Assembly: GCF_934371575.1 (NCBI RefSeq)
Contig: NZ_CAKRNY010000024.1
Location: 1-55,912, forward strand
DNA length: 55,912 nt
From: an uncultured Blautia sp.
GTDB taxonomy: Bacteria > Bacillota > Clostridia > Lachnospirales > Lachnospiraceae
Direction: 5' to 3'
Shown: positions 17,677-26,702 of the stretch, in pieces
Layout of the letters: every line of letters starts with the position of its first letter
Position numbering within the stretch: the stretch's first letter is position 1
Translations under genes and position numbers: made by a program
Notes under the pieces: generated by a model
The model's input: the letters and a program-made list of their open reading frames with translations, nothing else
Databases searched by the model: none
Told to the model about the DNA's origin: nothing

Positions 17677-19056
17677 TTAGTTCTCCTCCAGATATTTTTT
17701 ATTACCTGCAATTACCTTTGCCATCACATCCGGGCCTGGTGCTCCAAGTGTCATACGCTTTTCAACGCAGGTCTTCATGCTGATCGCCTCATAAATATCC
17801 TGTTCAAATACAGGGCTTATTTCTTTATACTCCTCAAGAGACAGCTCATCCAGGGAAATTCCTCTGTCAATGCATTTCAGAACCAACTGTCCAACAATTC
17901 CATGTGCGTCGCGGAATGGAACGCCGTGATTTACAAGATAATCAGCTGCATCTGTAGCATTGGTAAAGCCGTTTTTCGCACTTGCCTCCATATTTGCCTT
18001 ATTAAACTGCATGGTAGACACCATACCGGTAAACAAAGCAAGGCATCCTTTCACCGTATCAATGGCATCAAACGTAAGTTCTTTATCCTCCTGCATATCT
18101 TTATTGTATGCAAGTGGAATTCCTTTCATGGTAGTCAGCATAGAAGTCAGTGCACCATATACACGGCCTGTCTTTCCTCGCACCAGTTCTGCAATATCCG
18201 GATTCTTCTTCTGCGGCATAATACTGCTTCCAGTGCTGTATGCGTCGTCAATTTCCACAAAACGATACTCATTGGAATTCCAGAGAATGATTTCCTCGGA
18301 AAAACGGCTGAGATGCATCATGATCGTGGACAGCGCTGATAACAGCTCGATCACATAATCTCTGTCAGATACAGAATCCATACTGTTTCTGGTTGGCTCA
18401 TCAAAATCCAGAAGCTGTGCCGTATAGTCTCTGTCCAGCGGATAGGTAGTCCCTGCAAGGGCACCGGCACCAAGAGGACAGGTATTCATTCTCTTACGGA
18501 TATCAAAAAGGCGGCTTCTGTCACGACGAAACATTTCAAAATAAGCGCCTGTATGATGTGCCAGAGTAACCGGCTGTGCCTTCTGAAGATGCGTAAATCC
18601 TGGCATGTAGGTATGCACATTCTCTTCCATGATTTTCTGAAGTGCCATAAGAAGCTCCTTCACCTCACGGTCAATAGCGTCAATCTCATCACGCACATAA
18701 AGCTTCATGTCAAGCGCAACCTGATCGTTACGGCTTCTGCCTGTGTGAAGCTTCTTGCCGGGATCTCCGATACGGTCAATAAGATTGGCCTCCACAAAGC
18801 TGTGGATATCTTCGTACTCAGATGTGATCGCAAGTCTGCCTGCCTTCACATCTGTCAGGATTCCTTCCAGGCCTTCCAGAATCTGATCTCTTTCCTCTTC
18901 TGTAAGAATGCCCTGTTTTGCAAGCATTTTAACATGTGCCTTACTGCCTCTGATATCCTGCTCATAAAATTTCTGGTCAAATGAAATGGACGCATTGAAA
19001 TTGTAAACCAGTTTATCGGTTTCCTTTGTAAAGCGTCCGCCCCAAAGCTGTGCCAT
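17677..19056 (-). CDS. argH: argininosuccinate lyase
   Basis: Enzyme of 459 aa in the fumarase/aspartase superfamily. It splits argininosuccinate into arginine and fumarate, the last step of arginine synthesis. The N-terminus MAQLWGGRFTKETDKLV and the signature loop GSSIMPQKKNPD near residue 278 are diagnostic. The TGRSRNDQVA motif is intact. It is a single gene here, with argG not adjacent. I see no convincing terminator in the 198 bases after it. The start follows GAGGAAAT. Confidence 0.95.
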   Translation of the reverse strand: MAQLWGGRFTKETDKLVYNFNASISFDQKFYEQDIRGSKAHVKMLAKQGILTEEERDQILEGLEGILTDVKAGRLAITSEYEDIHSFVEANLIDRIGDPGKKLHTGRSRNDQVALDMKLYVRDEIDAIDREVKELLMALQKIMEENVHTYMPGFTHLQKAQPVTLAHHTGAYFEMFRRDRSRLFDIRKRMNTCPLGAGALAGTTYPLDRDYTAQLLDFDEPTRNSMDSVSDRDYVIELLSALSTIMMHLSRFSEEIILWNSNEYRFVEIDDAYSTGSSIMPQKKNPDIAELVRGKTGRVYGALTSMLTTMKGIPLAYNKDMQEDKELTFDAIDTVKGCLALFTGMVSTMQFNKANMEASAKNGFTNATDAADYLVNHGVPFRDAHGIVGQLVLKCIDRGISLDELSLEEYKEISPVFEQDIYEAISMKTCVEKRMTLGAPGPDVMAKVIAGNKKYLEEN

Positions 19057-19159
19057 ATATTTCTCCTCATTTCCTACAATTTCTTTCTTGCTTTACTGCA
19101 TTCAAGTGCTAGTTTAACATATTTATTTCCAATTGCAAAGAGTCTTTCAAAAGTAATTT

Positions 19160-19801
19160 TTACTTCTTCTCCCGTTCCATACTTTCTCTTTTGGAAAAAA
19201 CACAGCCGCAGTAATTCTGTCTGTATAGTCCGTACTCATGAGAAAGCTCTATAGAACGTTTATATCCGTTCTTTTTCTTAAAATCAGAGGGCAGATGTTC
19301 CACCTTATAAATTTCGGCAAGTTCCTGCCCGATCTCATTTATTTTTCCAGCATTTTTCAATGGGCTGATAGAAAGTGTGGTGGTAAAATAATCGTATCCG
19401 CCCTCCTGTGCCAGCTTAGCTGCTGCCTCCATTCGCAGGCGATAGCATTTAAAGCACCGCTCTCCACCTTCCGGAACATCCTCCAGCCCCTTTGCCATGG
19501 CATAAAAATCTTCAGGCTTATATTCTCCCTCAACCAGAGTTACCGGATAAAGGAACTCCATCTCGCTGATCAGTCTTCGTATCTCATCTACCCTTTTTTC
19601 ATATTCCTCTTTTGGAGAAATATTGGGATTATAAAAAAACACTGTAACAGAAAAAAACCTGGAAAGATATTCCAGGACATAACTGCTGCAGGGTGCGCAG
19701 CAGGCGTGAAGGAAAAGTCTTGGAACCTTTCCTTCTCTTTGCTGCTGTTCAATTAATTTTTCAAGCTCTTTTTGGTAATTTACATTTGCCAATTCTCTCA
19801 C
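19160..19801 (-). CDS. queH: epoxyqueuosine reductase QueH
   Basis: Protein of 213 aa of the QueH (former DUF208) family, which reduces epoxyqueuosine to queuosine in tRNA, replacing QueG. The cysteine pattern is complete: HACCAPC at 32-38, ERCFKCYRLR in the middle and YCGC near the C-terminus, enough for an Fe-S cluster and metal site. It uses a GTG start at 19801 that lies 41 bases inside psd, so it is translationally linked to the phospholipid operon; a TTG three codons later is an alternative. Confidence 0.9.
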   Translation of the reverse strand: MRELANVNYQKELEKLIEQQQREGKVPRLFLHACCAPCSSYVLEYLSRFFSVTVFFYNPNISPKEEYEKRVDEIRRLISEMEFLYPVTLVEGEYKPEDFYAMAKGLEDVPEGGERCFKCYRLRMEAAAKLAQEGGYDYFTTTLSISPLKNAGKINEIGQELAEIYKVEHLPSDFKKKNGYKRSIELSHEYGLYRQNYCGCVFSKRESMEREKK

Positions 19802-20642
19802 CCATTCTTACGATTGTTTCGTACCCGTTTTCTGAATTTTCTATCAAGTCTGCATCCAGCCTTACTTTTCCATTCTGAATAAGCAGCACAATGGTAGAAC
19901 CTCCAAATTCAAAGTATCCTTTTTCCTCGCCTTTCTTTACCTGACAGGAACCAGAGTTTAAGTTGGTGATTTTTCCAACCATCATGGCTCCAACCTCCAT
20001 CATGGTAACTGTTCCGAATTGTCTGGTTTTTAACAGGCAGTATTCTCTGGTGTTCTCATGGTAAACCTGACACACATCATTAGCCGCCGGATTTACAGTA
20101 TGAAAAACGCCGGGAATCTTTACAGCCGGAGATTTCTCTCCATCTGCCACATAACAATAATGATGATAATCATCCACTGTCAGTCTGAGTATTACCGCAT
20201 AACCGCCAAGATAACGTTCCGCCAGCCTTCTGTTCTTCAGCAGCCGTTCCAAAGTATAAGGAGTATCCTTTATAAAAAAGTGGGAATCACCTCCAATACG
20301 GCTGACAGTAACCTTGCCATCGCATGGACTGATCAGTACACTTTCATCTCCTGCTACAGGACGCTGCCCTTCTTTTAGTGTTCTTGTAAAAAAATCATTA
20401 TAGGAACAAAATTTCTGTTTTGTACATACAGAAAGATCAATATGATTTCGTTCCACAAATCCGGGAATCATACGGGATGAAAGTCTGGTATTTAAAAACC
20501 ATCCACCAAGCCTGGTAACAAACGGCCGGACCATAAGCCTCAGGCAGAGCTGACCACCCCAGTCATTATAGAGGTGGCGCAGAATTTTATCCTGTCCGTT
20601 TTCTTCTATTGTAACATTACCTTTTCTGTCTATATATTTCAT
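19761..20642 (-). CDS. psd: phosphatidylserine decarboxylase
   Basis: Precursor of 293 aa that decarboxylates phosphatidylserine to phosphatidylethanolamine at the membrane. The self-cleavage site that creates the pyruvoyl group is GGST at residues 247-250 (LGST in many homologues), giving a long beta chain and a short alpha chain starting at Ser249. The conserved DYHHYCYV histidines are present. It lies 74 bases after pssA and overlaps queH, so the PE pathway genes are clustered. Confidence 0.94.
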   Translation of the reverse strand: MKYIDRKGNVTIEENGQDKILRHLYNDWGGQLCLRLMVRPFVTRLGGWFLNTRLSSRMIPGFVERNHIDLSVCTKQKFCSYNDFFTRTLKEGQRPVAGDESVLISPCDGKVTVSRIGGDSHFFIKDTPYTLERLLKNRRLAERYLGGYAVILRLTVDDYHHYCYVADGEKSPAVKIPGVFHTVNPAANDVCQVYHENTREYCLLKTRQFGTVTMMEVGAMMVGKITNLNSGSCQVKKGEEKGYFEFGGSTIVLLIQNGKVRLDADLIENSENGYETIVRMGERIGKCKLPKRA

Positions 20643-20716
20643 AGTACCTCCCGGATTTATCCGAAGTTATGAGAAGACGGATATTTCAGATCCGCTTCCT
20701 TACCAGTCTGATACAG

Positions 20717-21334
20717 TTAAAGCAGATGAAACATCATGGAAAGTGCCAGTGCCACAAGAGCAACAAGAAGGATCACCATGGGATTCTGTGGCTTTTTCAC
20801 CTTGAAATCACTGATAAACAGCACACCAACCACTACCACTGCCACATGGATCACCAGTAAAAAATTCTTTCCGCAGCTTCTGCGAAGAAGATAAAGGAAC
20901 GGCAGGATGATCGCCATCGAAGTGATTGGCAGTCCCTGATAATACTGACGAAGATCAGAAGTCTCATTCTGTCTCTTTTCTTCCATTACATTAAAAAAAG
21001 CAAGACGGATCACAGATGCCACACAGTACAGACAAAGAATGATAATTCCGGGAATGCGGTCCATTCCAAGACAATAGCAGATCATTGCCGGAAACACACC
21101 AAAGCATACCACATCACACAGAGAATCGATCTGGATTCCAAATTTCTTCCCATCTTCTGTACGGTCTTTTTTGGTGCGGGCAATTTTACCATCAAACATA
21201 TCACAAAGTCCGGACAAGGCCAGACATAAAATCGCAACCTTAAAATCCCCTGAAAGCGCTCTCGTCATACCGAATACGGAAATGGCAAGGCTTATGTAAG
21301 TAAGCACTACTGTGTAATCATAAAATCCAAGCAT
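20717..21334 (-). CDS. pssA: CDP-diacylglycerol-serine O-phosphatidyltransferase (CDP-alcohol phosphatidyltransferase)
   Basis: Membrane enzyme of 205 aa with about six transmembrane helices and the CDP-alcohol transferase motif: D-M-F-D-G then AR, then G, D and D (CDMFDGKIARTKKD...GIQIDSLCD). With psd directly downstream, serine is the expected alcohol, giving phosphatidylserine. I chose the ATG at 21334, which has AAAGGAGAAACG before it. An in-frame ATG at 21430 would add 32 hydrophilic residues and overlap the upstream gene. Confidence 0.9.
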   Translation of the reverse strand: MLGFYDYTVVLTYISLAISVFGMTRALSGDFKVAILCLALSGLCDMFDGKIARTKKDRTEDGKKFGIQIDSLCDVVCFGVFPAMICYCLGMDRIPGIIILCLYCVASVIRLAFFNVMEEKRQNETSDLRQYYQGLPITSMAIILPFLYLLRRSCGKNFLLVIHVAVVVVGVLFISDFKVKKPQNPMVILLVALVALALSMMFHLL

Positions 21335-21377
21335 ATCGTTTCTCCTTTTTTCAAACGTTCTTCCTTCGCAATAATTA

Positions 21378-22412
21378 TTACATTCTTTGTATCTCTTCAT
21401 TTTTCCTTCCAATGGTAAGATGTGCCACACAGGTCATAAGCGCGCTGATCAGCATTTGACCGTAGTAAGCTATTCCACGGCTTAACAGCATGGAAGGCAG
21501 CAGAAGCGGCCCAAACACCGGCACAAACATAACCATATATAATGTCTCACTGATTCCCATTCCTCCCGGAAGAGGCAGCATATCAACAGAAACCGAAATC
21601 ACTGCCTGTAAAACCGTAACCGTCAGGATTCCATAGGTATGAAGTCCCAGGGCACGGTACACCCAATAAGTCACCGTAAACAAAATACACCTCTGTACAA
21701 ATGTAATAATAAATACATTCAGTATGATCCGTTTATGGCTGGCCCAGAAAGCGGCGGTTTCGTGATACTGATCCATAGAGGCCTCCAGCTTTTCCAGTCT
21801 GGTCTTCTTCGGCTTCAGAATGCGGATGTGTTCTATGATCTTCAGGCCTTTCACCATGATCCATTTGGCAAGCCCCGGGGCAAATACCAGTATCATCATA
21901 GATGTTACACAGAATACATTCAGTCCCACGCCAAGATAGAATACCCACATATAATCGCCCAGATAACCTCTCAAAAAATCGCCTCCGAAAATACAGATCA
22001 AAACTCCGATCAGTACCAGAACTGCCTTATAAGTAATGGTGACGATCATCAATACCAGAGTTGTGACAGGAACGGGAAGCTTATCCTTTTTCATGTAGAA
22101 AATCTGCATAGGCTGTCCGCCGGAAGCCGACGGTGTAATACAGCTGAAGAAAAATCCCACAAAAGAATATAGTGCACAGTGACTCATCTTAACGCTGGCA
22201 CCAAGCGTTCGCATCATATAAAAAATGATAACCGATTCGCCAAGGATAAAAAGAACTACACACACAAGGCTCAAAAACAGGTATCTCCCATCTGCTTCCC
22301 TTGCAGTGCTGATGATATCCCCGATATCCTTACCACGAAAAACCAGATACATGGTAAGTCCGAAAACGATTACCAGAAATAACAGGTTGAAAACTGTTCG
22401 CTTTTTACTCAT
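21378..22412 (-). CDS. flippase-like / lysylphosphatidylglycerol synthase transmembrane domain protein
   Basis: Integral membrane protein of 344 aa with about eight helices of the YbhN/UPF0104 family, related to the flippase half of MprF but without the aminoacyl-transferase domain. The conserved segment TPSASGGQPMQIFYM and the late LPLPGGMGISE motif are visible. It is first in the operon with pssA, psd and queH, which suggests lipid translocation, but the substrate is inferred from context only. Confidence 0.87.
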   Translation of the reverse strand: MSKKRTVFNLLFLVIVFGLTMYLVFRGKDIGDIISTAREADGRYLFLSLVCVVLFILGESVIIFYMMRTLGASVKMSHCALYSFVGFFFSCITPSASGGQPMQIFYMKKDKLPVPVTTLVLMIVTITYKAVLVLIGVLICIFGGDFLRGYLGDYMWVFYLGVGLNVFCVTSMMILVFAPGLAKWIMVKGLKIIEHIRILKPKKTRLEKLEASMDQYHETAAFWASHKRIILNVFIITFVQRCILFTVTYWVYRALGLHTYGILTVTVLQAVISVSVDMLPLPGGMGISETLYMVMFVPVFGPLLLPSMLLSRGIAYYGQMLISALMTCVAHLTIGRKNEEIQRM

Positions 22413-22518
22413 AATTTTATTTTCTTTCTTAAAATAGTAATAACAGATAGATTACTTTATTATAGCATACCTGCCTTCAAAAGCATATCATAAATTATAT
22501 TAAAATGGAGGTTTCGTT

Positions 22519-23286
22519 ATGAATCCGCTTCTGGAAGTAAAGGATGTAAGCCTTTCTTACCATAGCCTGTCCGGAGAGACTGCTGTCCTTTCTCATATAT
22601 CCTTTGAACTGATGCCGGAAGAGTTTCTTGCTGTCGTAGGGCCTTCCGGCTGCGGAAAGTCCACTTTACTGAATCTGATCTGCGGACTGCTGCCTGCTGA
22701 ACAGGGTACCATTCTCATGAATGGAGAACCCATTTGCAAAAACAGTGCCCGTATTGGATATATGCTTCAGAAAGACCATCTTCTGGAATGGCGCAGTATC
22801 TACCGCAATGTACTCCTTGGTCTGGAAATACGCAAAGAGCTTACTAAAGAAAATCTCGCGCACATAGACCATATGTTAAAGCTCTATGATCTGGACAAAT
22901 TCCGCAGTAATCGTCCAAGCCAGCTTTCCGGCGGCATGCGTCAGCGGGCGGCACTGATCCGGACTCTCGCATTAAGACCGGATCTTCTGCTCCTTGATGA
23001 ACCTTTCTCGGCTCTTGATTACCAGACACGGCTAAATGTAAGTGATGACATTGGAAAAATCCTGAAAACGCAAAAGAAGCCGGCAATTCTTGTCACGCAC
23101 GATATTTCTGAAGCCATCAGTATGGCTGACCGGGTACTGATTCTCTCACGGCGTCCCGCTTCTGTAGTAAAAATCGTGCCCATTAACCTGGATTTGAAAG
23201 ACCGCACCCCTCTTGCCTCAAGAAATGCCCCTGCCTTCAAATCCTACTTTAACCTGATCTGGAAGGAGCTGAATCAGAATGCATGA
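22519..23286 (+). CDS. ABC transporter ATP-binding protein, SsuB/TauB type
   Basis: ATPase of 255 aa of the nitrate/sulfonate/taurine/pyrimidine-precursor importer class. Walker A GPSGCGKST, Q-loop MLQKDHLLEW, signature LSGGMRQRAALIRTL, Walker B LLLLDEPF and the H-loop LVTHDISEA are all intact. It overlaps the permease gene by eight bases. No substrate-binding protein gene is adjacent, so the ligand cannot be told. GGAGG precedes the ATG. Confidence 0.92.
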   Translation: MNPLLEVKDVSLSYHSLSGETAVLSHISFELMPEEFLAVVGPSGCGKSTLLNLICGLLPAEQGTILMNGEPICKNSARIGYMLQKDHLLEWRSIYRNVLLGLEIRKELTKENLAHIDHMLKLYDLDKFRSNRPSQLSGGMRQRAALIRTLALRPDLLLLDEPFSALDYQTRLNVSDDIGKILKTQKKPAILVTHDISEAISMADRVLILSRRPASVVKIVPINLDLKDRTPLASRNAPAFKSYFNLIWKELNQNA

Positions 23287-24037
23287 ACCCTCGCATGCCC
23301 AAAAAGCATATCTTGCCCGGCAGAAAAAGGACCGTCGCCTTATTGTAAGCGCAAGGCTTCTGGTCTTTCTTGTTTTTCTGGCGCAATGGGAAATCCTGAC
23401 AAGAGTTGGCTGGATCGATTCATTTATCTTTTGCAGCCCCTCCATAATCTTAAAAACCTTCCTGGAAATGTCCCTGGATCAATCTCTGTTTATCCACATT
23501 GGCGCTACCCTGAAGGAAACTCTTCTCAGCTTTCTCTTTGTGGTAATATTCGGACTTGGCATCTCCATACTTCTATGGGCCTGCCCAAGGCTTGCCAAAA
23601 TAGTGGAACCATACCTGGTGATCCTGAACAGTCTTCCAAAATCTGCTCTGGCCCCCCTTCTGATCGTATGGCTGGGTGCCCGCCAGCGCACCATTATTGT
23701 AGCCGGTATGTCCGTTGCCATTTTCGGTTCTATTCTGAACCTTTATACCGGCTTTGGGGAGATCAGTCAGGAAAAATTAAAACTGATCCGAACCCTGGGA
23801 GGCGGCAAAAAAGAAGAACTGTTAAAAATTGTTCTGCCTTCTTCCGTCCCCCTCATTCTTGCAAATATGAAGGTAAACATCGGACTCTGCCTGGTTGGTG
23901 TGATCATCGGAGAGTTCATCGGAGCCAGGCAGGGACTTGGCTATCTGATCATATATGGCAGCCAGACATTCCAGCAGGTACGCATTCTGATCGTTTTTCC
24001 AAAGACTTCCACTGCCTTGCTTTCCAACTTTCTATAA
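23279..24037 (+). pseudogene. ABC transporter permease, 5' part, split by the integrated element
   Basis: The first 231 codons encode an SsuC/TauC-type permease with normal helices and the EAA-like loop (GGGKKEELLKIVLP), ending GLGYLIIYGSQTF. From 23972 the frame runs into unrelated DNA, adds 21 residues without a helix and stops at 24037. The missing last helix is found at 39153-39257. Joining the pieces at the shared TTC gives ...YGSQTF-KLTWVLMS... and a normal 265-aa protein. As it stands the protein lacks its last transmembrane helix and is probably not functional. Confidence 0.85.
23951..23992. other. left attachment junction (attL-like) of the element
   Basis: Permease codons end in TTC at 23969-23971. 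The next bases belong to the element and include CATTCTGA at 23983-23990, the mirror image of TCAGAATG at 39130-39137 at the right end. The two are symmetric about the TT of the core. Confidence 0.65.
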
Positions 24038-24077
24038 CGAAGTATTTTTGAATTCTGCTTCAAAACAAACAAAAAAA

Positions 24078-24575
24078 TTATATTCTCTCTTCCAGACAGT
24101 CAAACGCAATTCTTTCGTCGCCTCTTTCAAGATGAATAATGCCGCATTCTCTGAAACCAAATTTCTTAAGCGCTCCCTGCATTGGTTTGTTATCTTCATG
24201 GGTATCAATGCGCACATATCCGCTTTTCTCCATGCCGTAGGAAAAAGCAGCTTTCGTCACTCCTCTTACTTTCCCGTCAGAGGCCACCCTGTGAATAACT
24301 CCGTATGGATTCTGTATGCTGTGCCAGGTCCCATTTTCGATCACACGGTACGTGGGATCTTCCCCCATAAAAAATACAAATGTTCCTACGATTTTCCCGT
24401 TTTCCTCACACACATGGGAAATTCCCTGTTTTATATCATTCTCCACAGTAGAAACCTCTGGATAACGGTCTTCCCACTGGTTTGGATTACCGTTATTCTT
24501 CATAAATTCTCTTGCAGTTTTATATAAATTCAGAATCTGTGGAAGATCCTGCCATGTGGATTTTCGAATATTCAT
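24078..24575 (-). CDS. GNAT-family N-acetyltransferase
   Basis: Acetyltransferase of 165 aa with the GNAT fold: an N-terminal IRKSTWQDLPQILNLY, a central beta strand (GKIVGTFVFFMGED), the acetyl-CoA region (VASDGKVRGVTKAAF, a variant of RxxGxG) and a C-terminal NKPMQGALKKFGFRECG. The acceptor is unknown. It is the first gene inside the element, convergent with the broken permease, and GAGGAAC precedes the start. Confidence 0.88.
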   Translation of the reverse strand: MNIRKSTWQDLPQILNLYKTAREFMKNNGNPNQWEDRYPEVSTVENDIKQGISHVCEENGKIVGTFVFFMGEDPTYRVIENGTWHSIQNPYGVIHRVASDGKVRGVTKAAFSYGMEKSGYVRIDTHEDNKPMQGALKKFGFRECGIIHLERGDERIAFDCLEERI

Positions 24576-24638
24576 AAATATGTTCCTCGTATGCTTTCAT
24601 TCACTTATATGTTATTGGCAAATTTTTTCAAACACGTT

Positions 24639-26201
24639 TCAGTATAGCATATCGGAAATCTTCACTGCAATAATGGATTTTTCACCTGTTTGTACCAGTT
24701 CCAGGTGGTCTGGATAGATTCCGATCTTTTCTGTCTTTTCCAACAGACACAGGACACAGGCTTTTGAAATGGAATTATTTTGCCGCAGGAATTGCCGGAT
24801 CTCCCTGAGACGATTTTCCACTCTGTCATTCTGAACCGAATTTCCCGGATGTTCCTCTGTATTTGCCATGGTTTTCCTGATCCTTTTTTCTAATTTTCTT
24901 TGTAATTCACACTGTTTTTCCCTGAAAACGGATTCTTCTATGATTCCTTCCAGATATTTATCCAGAAGAAGCTTCTGCTGATGTTTTATCATATTCCCCG
25001 CCCGTTCCCAATTTTTTTGTTCTCTCTTTTCATATTCTTCCATGCATTCTTTCAGAATTCCCATAAAAGCCTCTGTAAGAACGGGCTCTGAAAATCTGAA
25101 TTCTGAATTTCCAAGAAGAGAAAAAAGAACTGACTCTTTTAAATGAATATTCTCACATCCCCCTGTCCTGCCCTCCCTTTTTCTTCCCTGTTCCAGATAT
25201 GTCCGGCATTTCCATTCATGGACATTATCCTTTTTCCGCCTTCTTGTTGTCCTGTAAAAAGGTGCACCGCAAAGACCACAAACCAGCTTTCCACTTAAGC
25301 TATACTTTCCTCTGTTTCTTCCATATTCCATTTTTACAGGTGGTTTATGTGATTCTCCTTCCAGATTATTCCTTCTTCTGTCAATTTCCCGGTTTGCAGC
25401 TTCCCACAATTCATCCGAAACTATAGCCGGAATGCGTTTCTCATAAATGAAAAATTGTTCTTCCGAATTTTTTATAGTCTTTCTTGTGTCAAAATCATAA
25501 TGTTTCTGATTCATCACCACAGTCCCCTTGTTAATGGGATTACGGATCATACGGCGAATATCTGAATCAGAAAAAGGACTTCCATTACGTTTTCGGATTC
25601 CTTCTTCCCGCAAAACCTGAGAAATCCTTCTGCTGCCCAATCCAGTGGCACAAAGCTGATACATTTTTCTTTTCACCGCTGCCTCTTCTTCCACAATTGT
25701 GAAACTTTTGTCGGCCATTTTCCGATATCCGTAAGTATTGGAAGTAAGCATCAGGGCGCTTCCTGTTTTCTGCCGGTTCCGGTGGGCATTGTTGATCTTT
25801 CTGCTTAACTCCCGGCTGTATTCCTCTGCCAGAATTGCCTTAATGCCGGTGATCAGTGCGTCATCCGTATTGTAAAAACGGTTTTCCAGGTACAGATACA
25901 GCTGCTTTTTACTTGTCACCAGACGATCAATAAAAATATACCAGTCGCGGGTGTTCCGCATCAATCTGTCCTGTGATTTTATCACCACAATCTCAAACTT
26001 ATCTCTAAGAAGATCTGCAAAAAGTCTCTGATATTGTTCTCTTCCCCTGGTACTGGTGCCGGAACGGCTTTCAATATATTCATCCTCCAATGACCAGTTC
26101 AGGCGGCGGACGCATTCTCTTGCCTCCGCCGCCTGTCTTAAAAGGGCGTCCCTCTGGCGCTCTTCCTCTGTGCTGCACCGGCAGTAAATTACCGCCCGCA
26201 T
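24639..26201 (-). CDS. large serine recombinase (resolvase/integrase family)
   Basis: Recombinase of 520 aa. The N-terminal resolvase domain starts VIYCRCSTEEERQ with the nucleophile Ser10 and Arg8, and has QDRLMRN in the catalytic core. A recombinase domain follows (NTYGYRKM... INKGTVVMNQKHY), then a zinc ribbon (CGLCGAPF ... WKCRTY ... GGCEN) and a coiled-coil C-terminal tail. All parts are intact. Located near the left end of the element, it is the obvious enzyme for insertion and, with a directionality factor, excision. It overlaps the small gene upstream by 13 bases. Confidence 0.93.
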   Translation of the reverse strand: MRAVIYCRCSTEEERQRDALLRQAAEARECVRRLNWSLEDEYIESRSGTSTRGREQYQRLFADLLRDKFEIVVIKSQDRLMRNTRDWYIFIDRLVTSKKQLYLYLENRFYNTDDALITGIKAILAEEYSRELSRKINNAHRNRQKTGSALMLTSNTYGYRKMADKSFTIVEEEAAVKRKMYQLCATGLGSRRISQVLREEGIRKRNGSPFSDSDIRRMIRNPINKGTVVMNQKHYDFDTRKTIKNSEEQFFIYEKRIPAIVSDELWEAANREIDRRRNNLEGESHKPPVKMEYGRNRGKYSLSGKLVCGLCGAPFYRTTRRRKKDNVHEWKCRTYLEQGRKREGRTGGCENIHLKESVLFSLLGNSEFRFSEPVLTEAFMGILKECMEEYEKREQKNWERAGNMIKHQQKLLLDKYLEGIIEESVFREKQCELQRKLEKRIRKTMANTEEHPGNSVQNDRVENRLREIRQFLRQNNSISKACVLCLLEKTEKIGIYPDHLELVQTGEKSIIAVKISDMLY

Positions 26202-26377
26202 CCTAAAGCACCTCTGTATTTCTTAATTCTTTCCAGCAAGTCCGCCCTTTCTGCCGGAGTGATCTGATTTTCTTCTGCCAGAATATCCACAAGCTTCTCC
26301 AGAACTACCTTTCCCTGAGTCCTGATAAAAGCTTCTTTTCTTGTTTGTGAAAGCTTTGACAGTTCATTCGCCTGCAT
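26189..26377 (-). CDS. small protein co-transcribed with the recombinase
   Basis: A 62-aa, mostly helical, charged protein (MQANELSKLSQTRKEAF...) with no family I recognise. Its 3' end overlaps the recombinase start by 13 bases, so the two are translationally coupled. By size and position it could be an accessory or directionality factor for the recombinase; that is a guess from context. Confidence 0.55.
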   Translation of the reverse strand: MQANELSKLSQTRKEAFIRTQGKVVLEKLVDILAEENQITPAERADLLERIKKYRGALGCGR

Positions 26378-26442
26378 ATGCCATCACCCATTGGTAACCC
26401 TTGTTTTATAATATGTCTCTTCTTGCTTCAATGTCACAGGCT

Positions 26443-26679
26443 CTAGCCCACTGGTGGTTTGTCCAGCATGTGCCATTCCCATTCCGGGTCGATCACCTGA
26501 TCTGCGGTTTCCAGAACTGCACAGTCCTTATCACAGCCATCCACTGCACAGACACAGGCCATTCCTGCTTTTTCCAAATGTCCCGGCACCCCTTCATAGC
26601 GCACACACCAAAGTCCACGATAATGCATTCTTTTGCACAAGCCATATTCATATTCGTATTTTACTGTTTTCTCTGACAT
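26443..26679 (-). CDS. small Cys-rich hypothetical protein
   Basis: A 78-aa protein with five cysteines (GLCKRM, LWCVRY, MACVCAVDGCDKDC region) and several Trp, suggesting a small metal-binding or compact domain. AGAGG lies at proper distance before the ATG. It sits between the polysaccharide operon and the recombinase genes, 23 bases after the DUF4832 reading frame. No function can be assigned. Confidence 0.5.
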   Translation of the reverse strand: MSEKTVKYEYEYGLCKRMHYRGLWCVRYEGVPGHLEKAGMACVCAVDGCDKDCAVLETADQVIDPEWEWHMLDKPPVG

Positions 26680-26702
26680 TATTTACCTCTTTTGTCACTT
26701 TT

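Noticed and set aside
26437..26448. ACAGGCTCTAG, identical to the end of the MITE-like repeat
   Set aside because: Only 11 bases match and no partner arm is found nearby; it may be chance or an old remnant.
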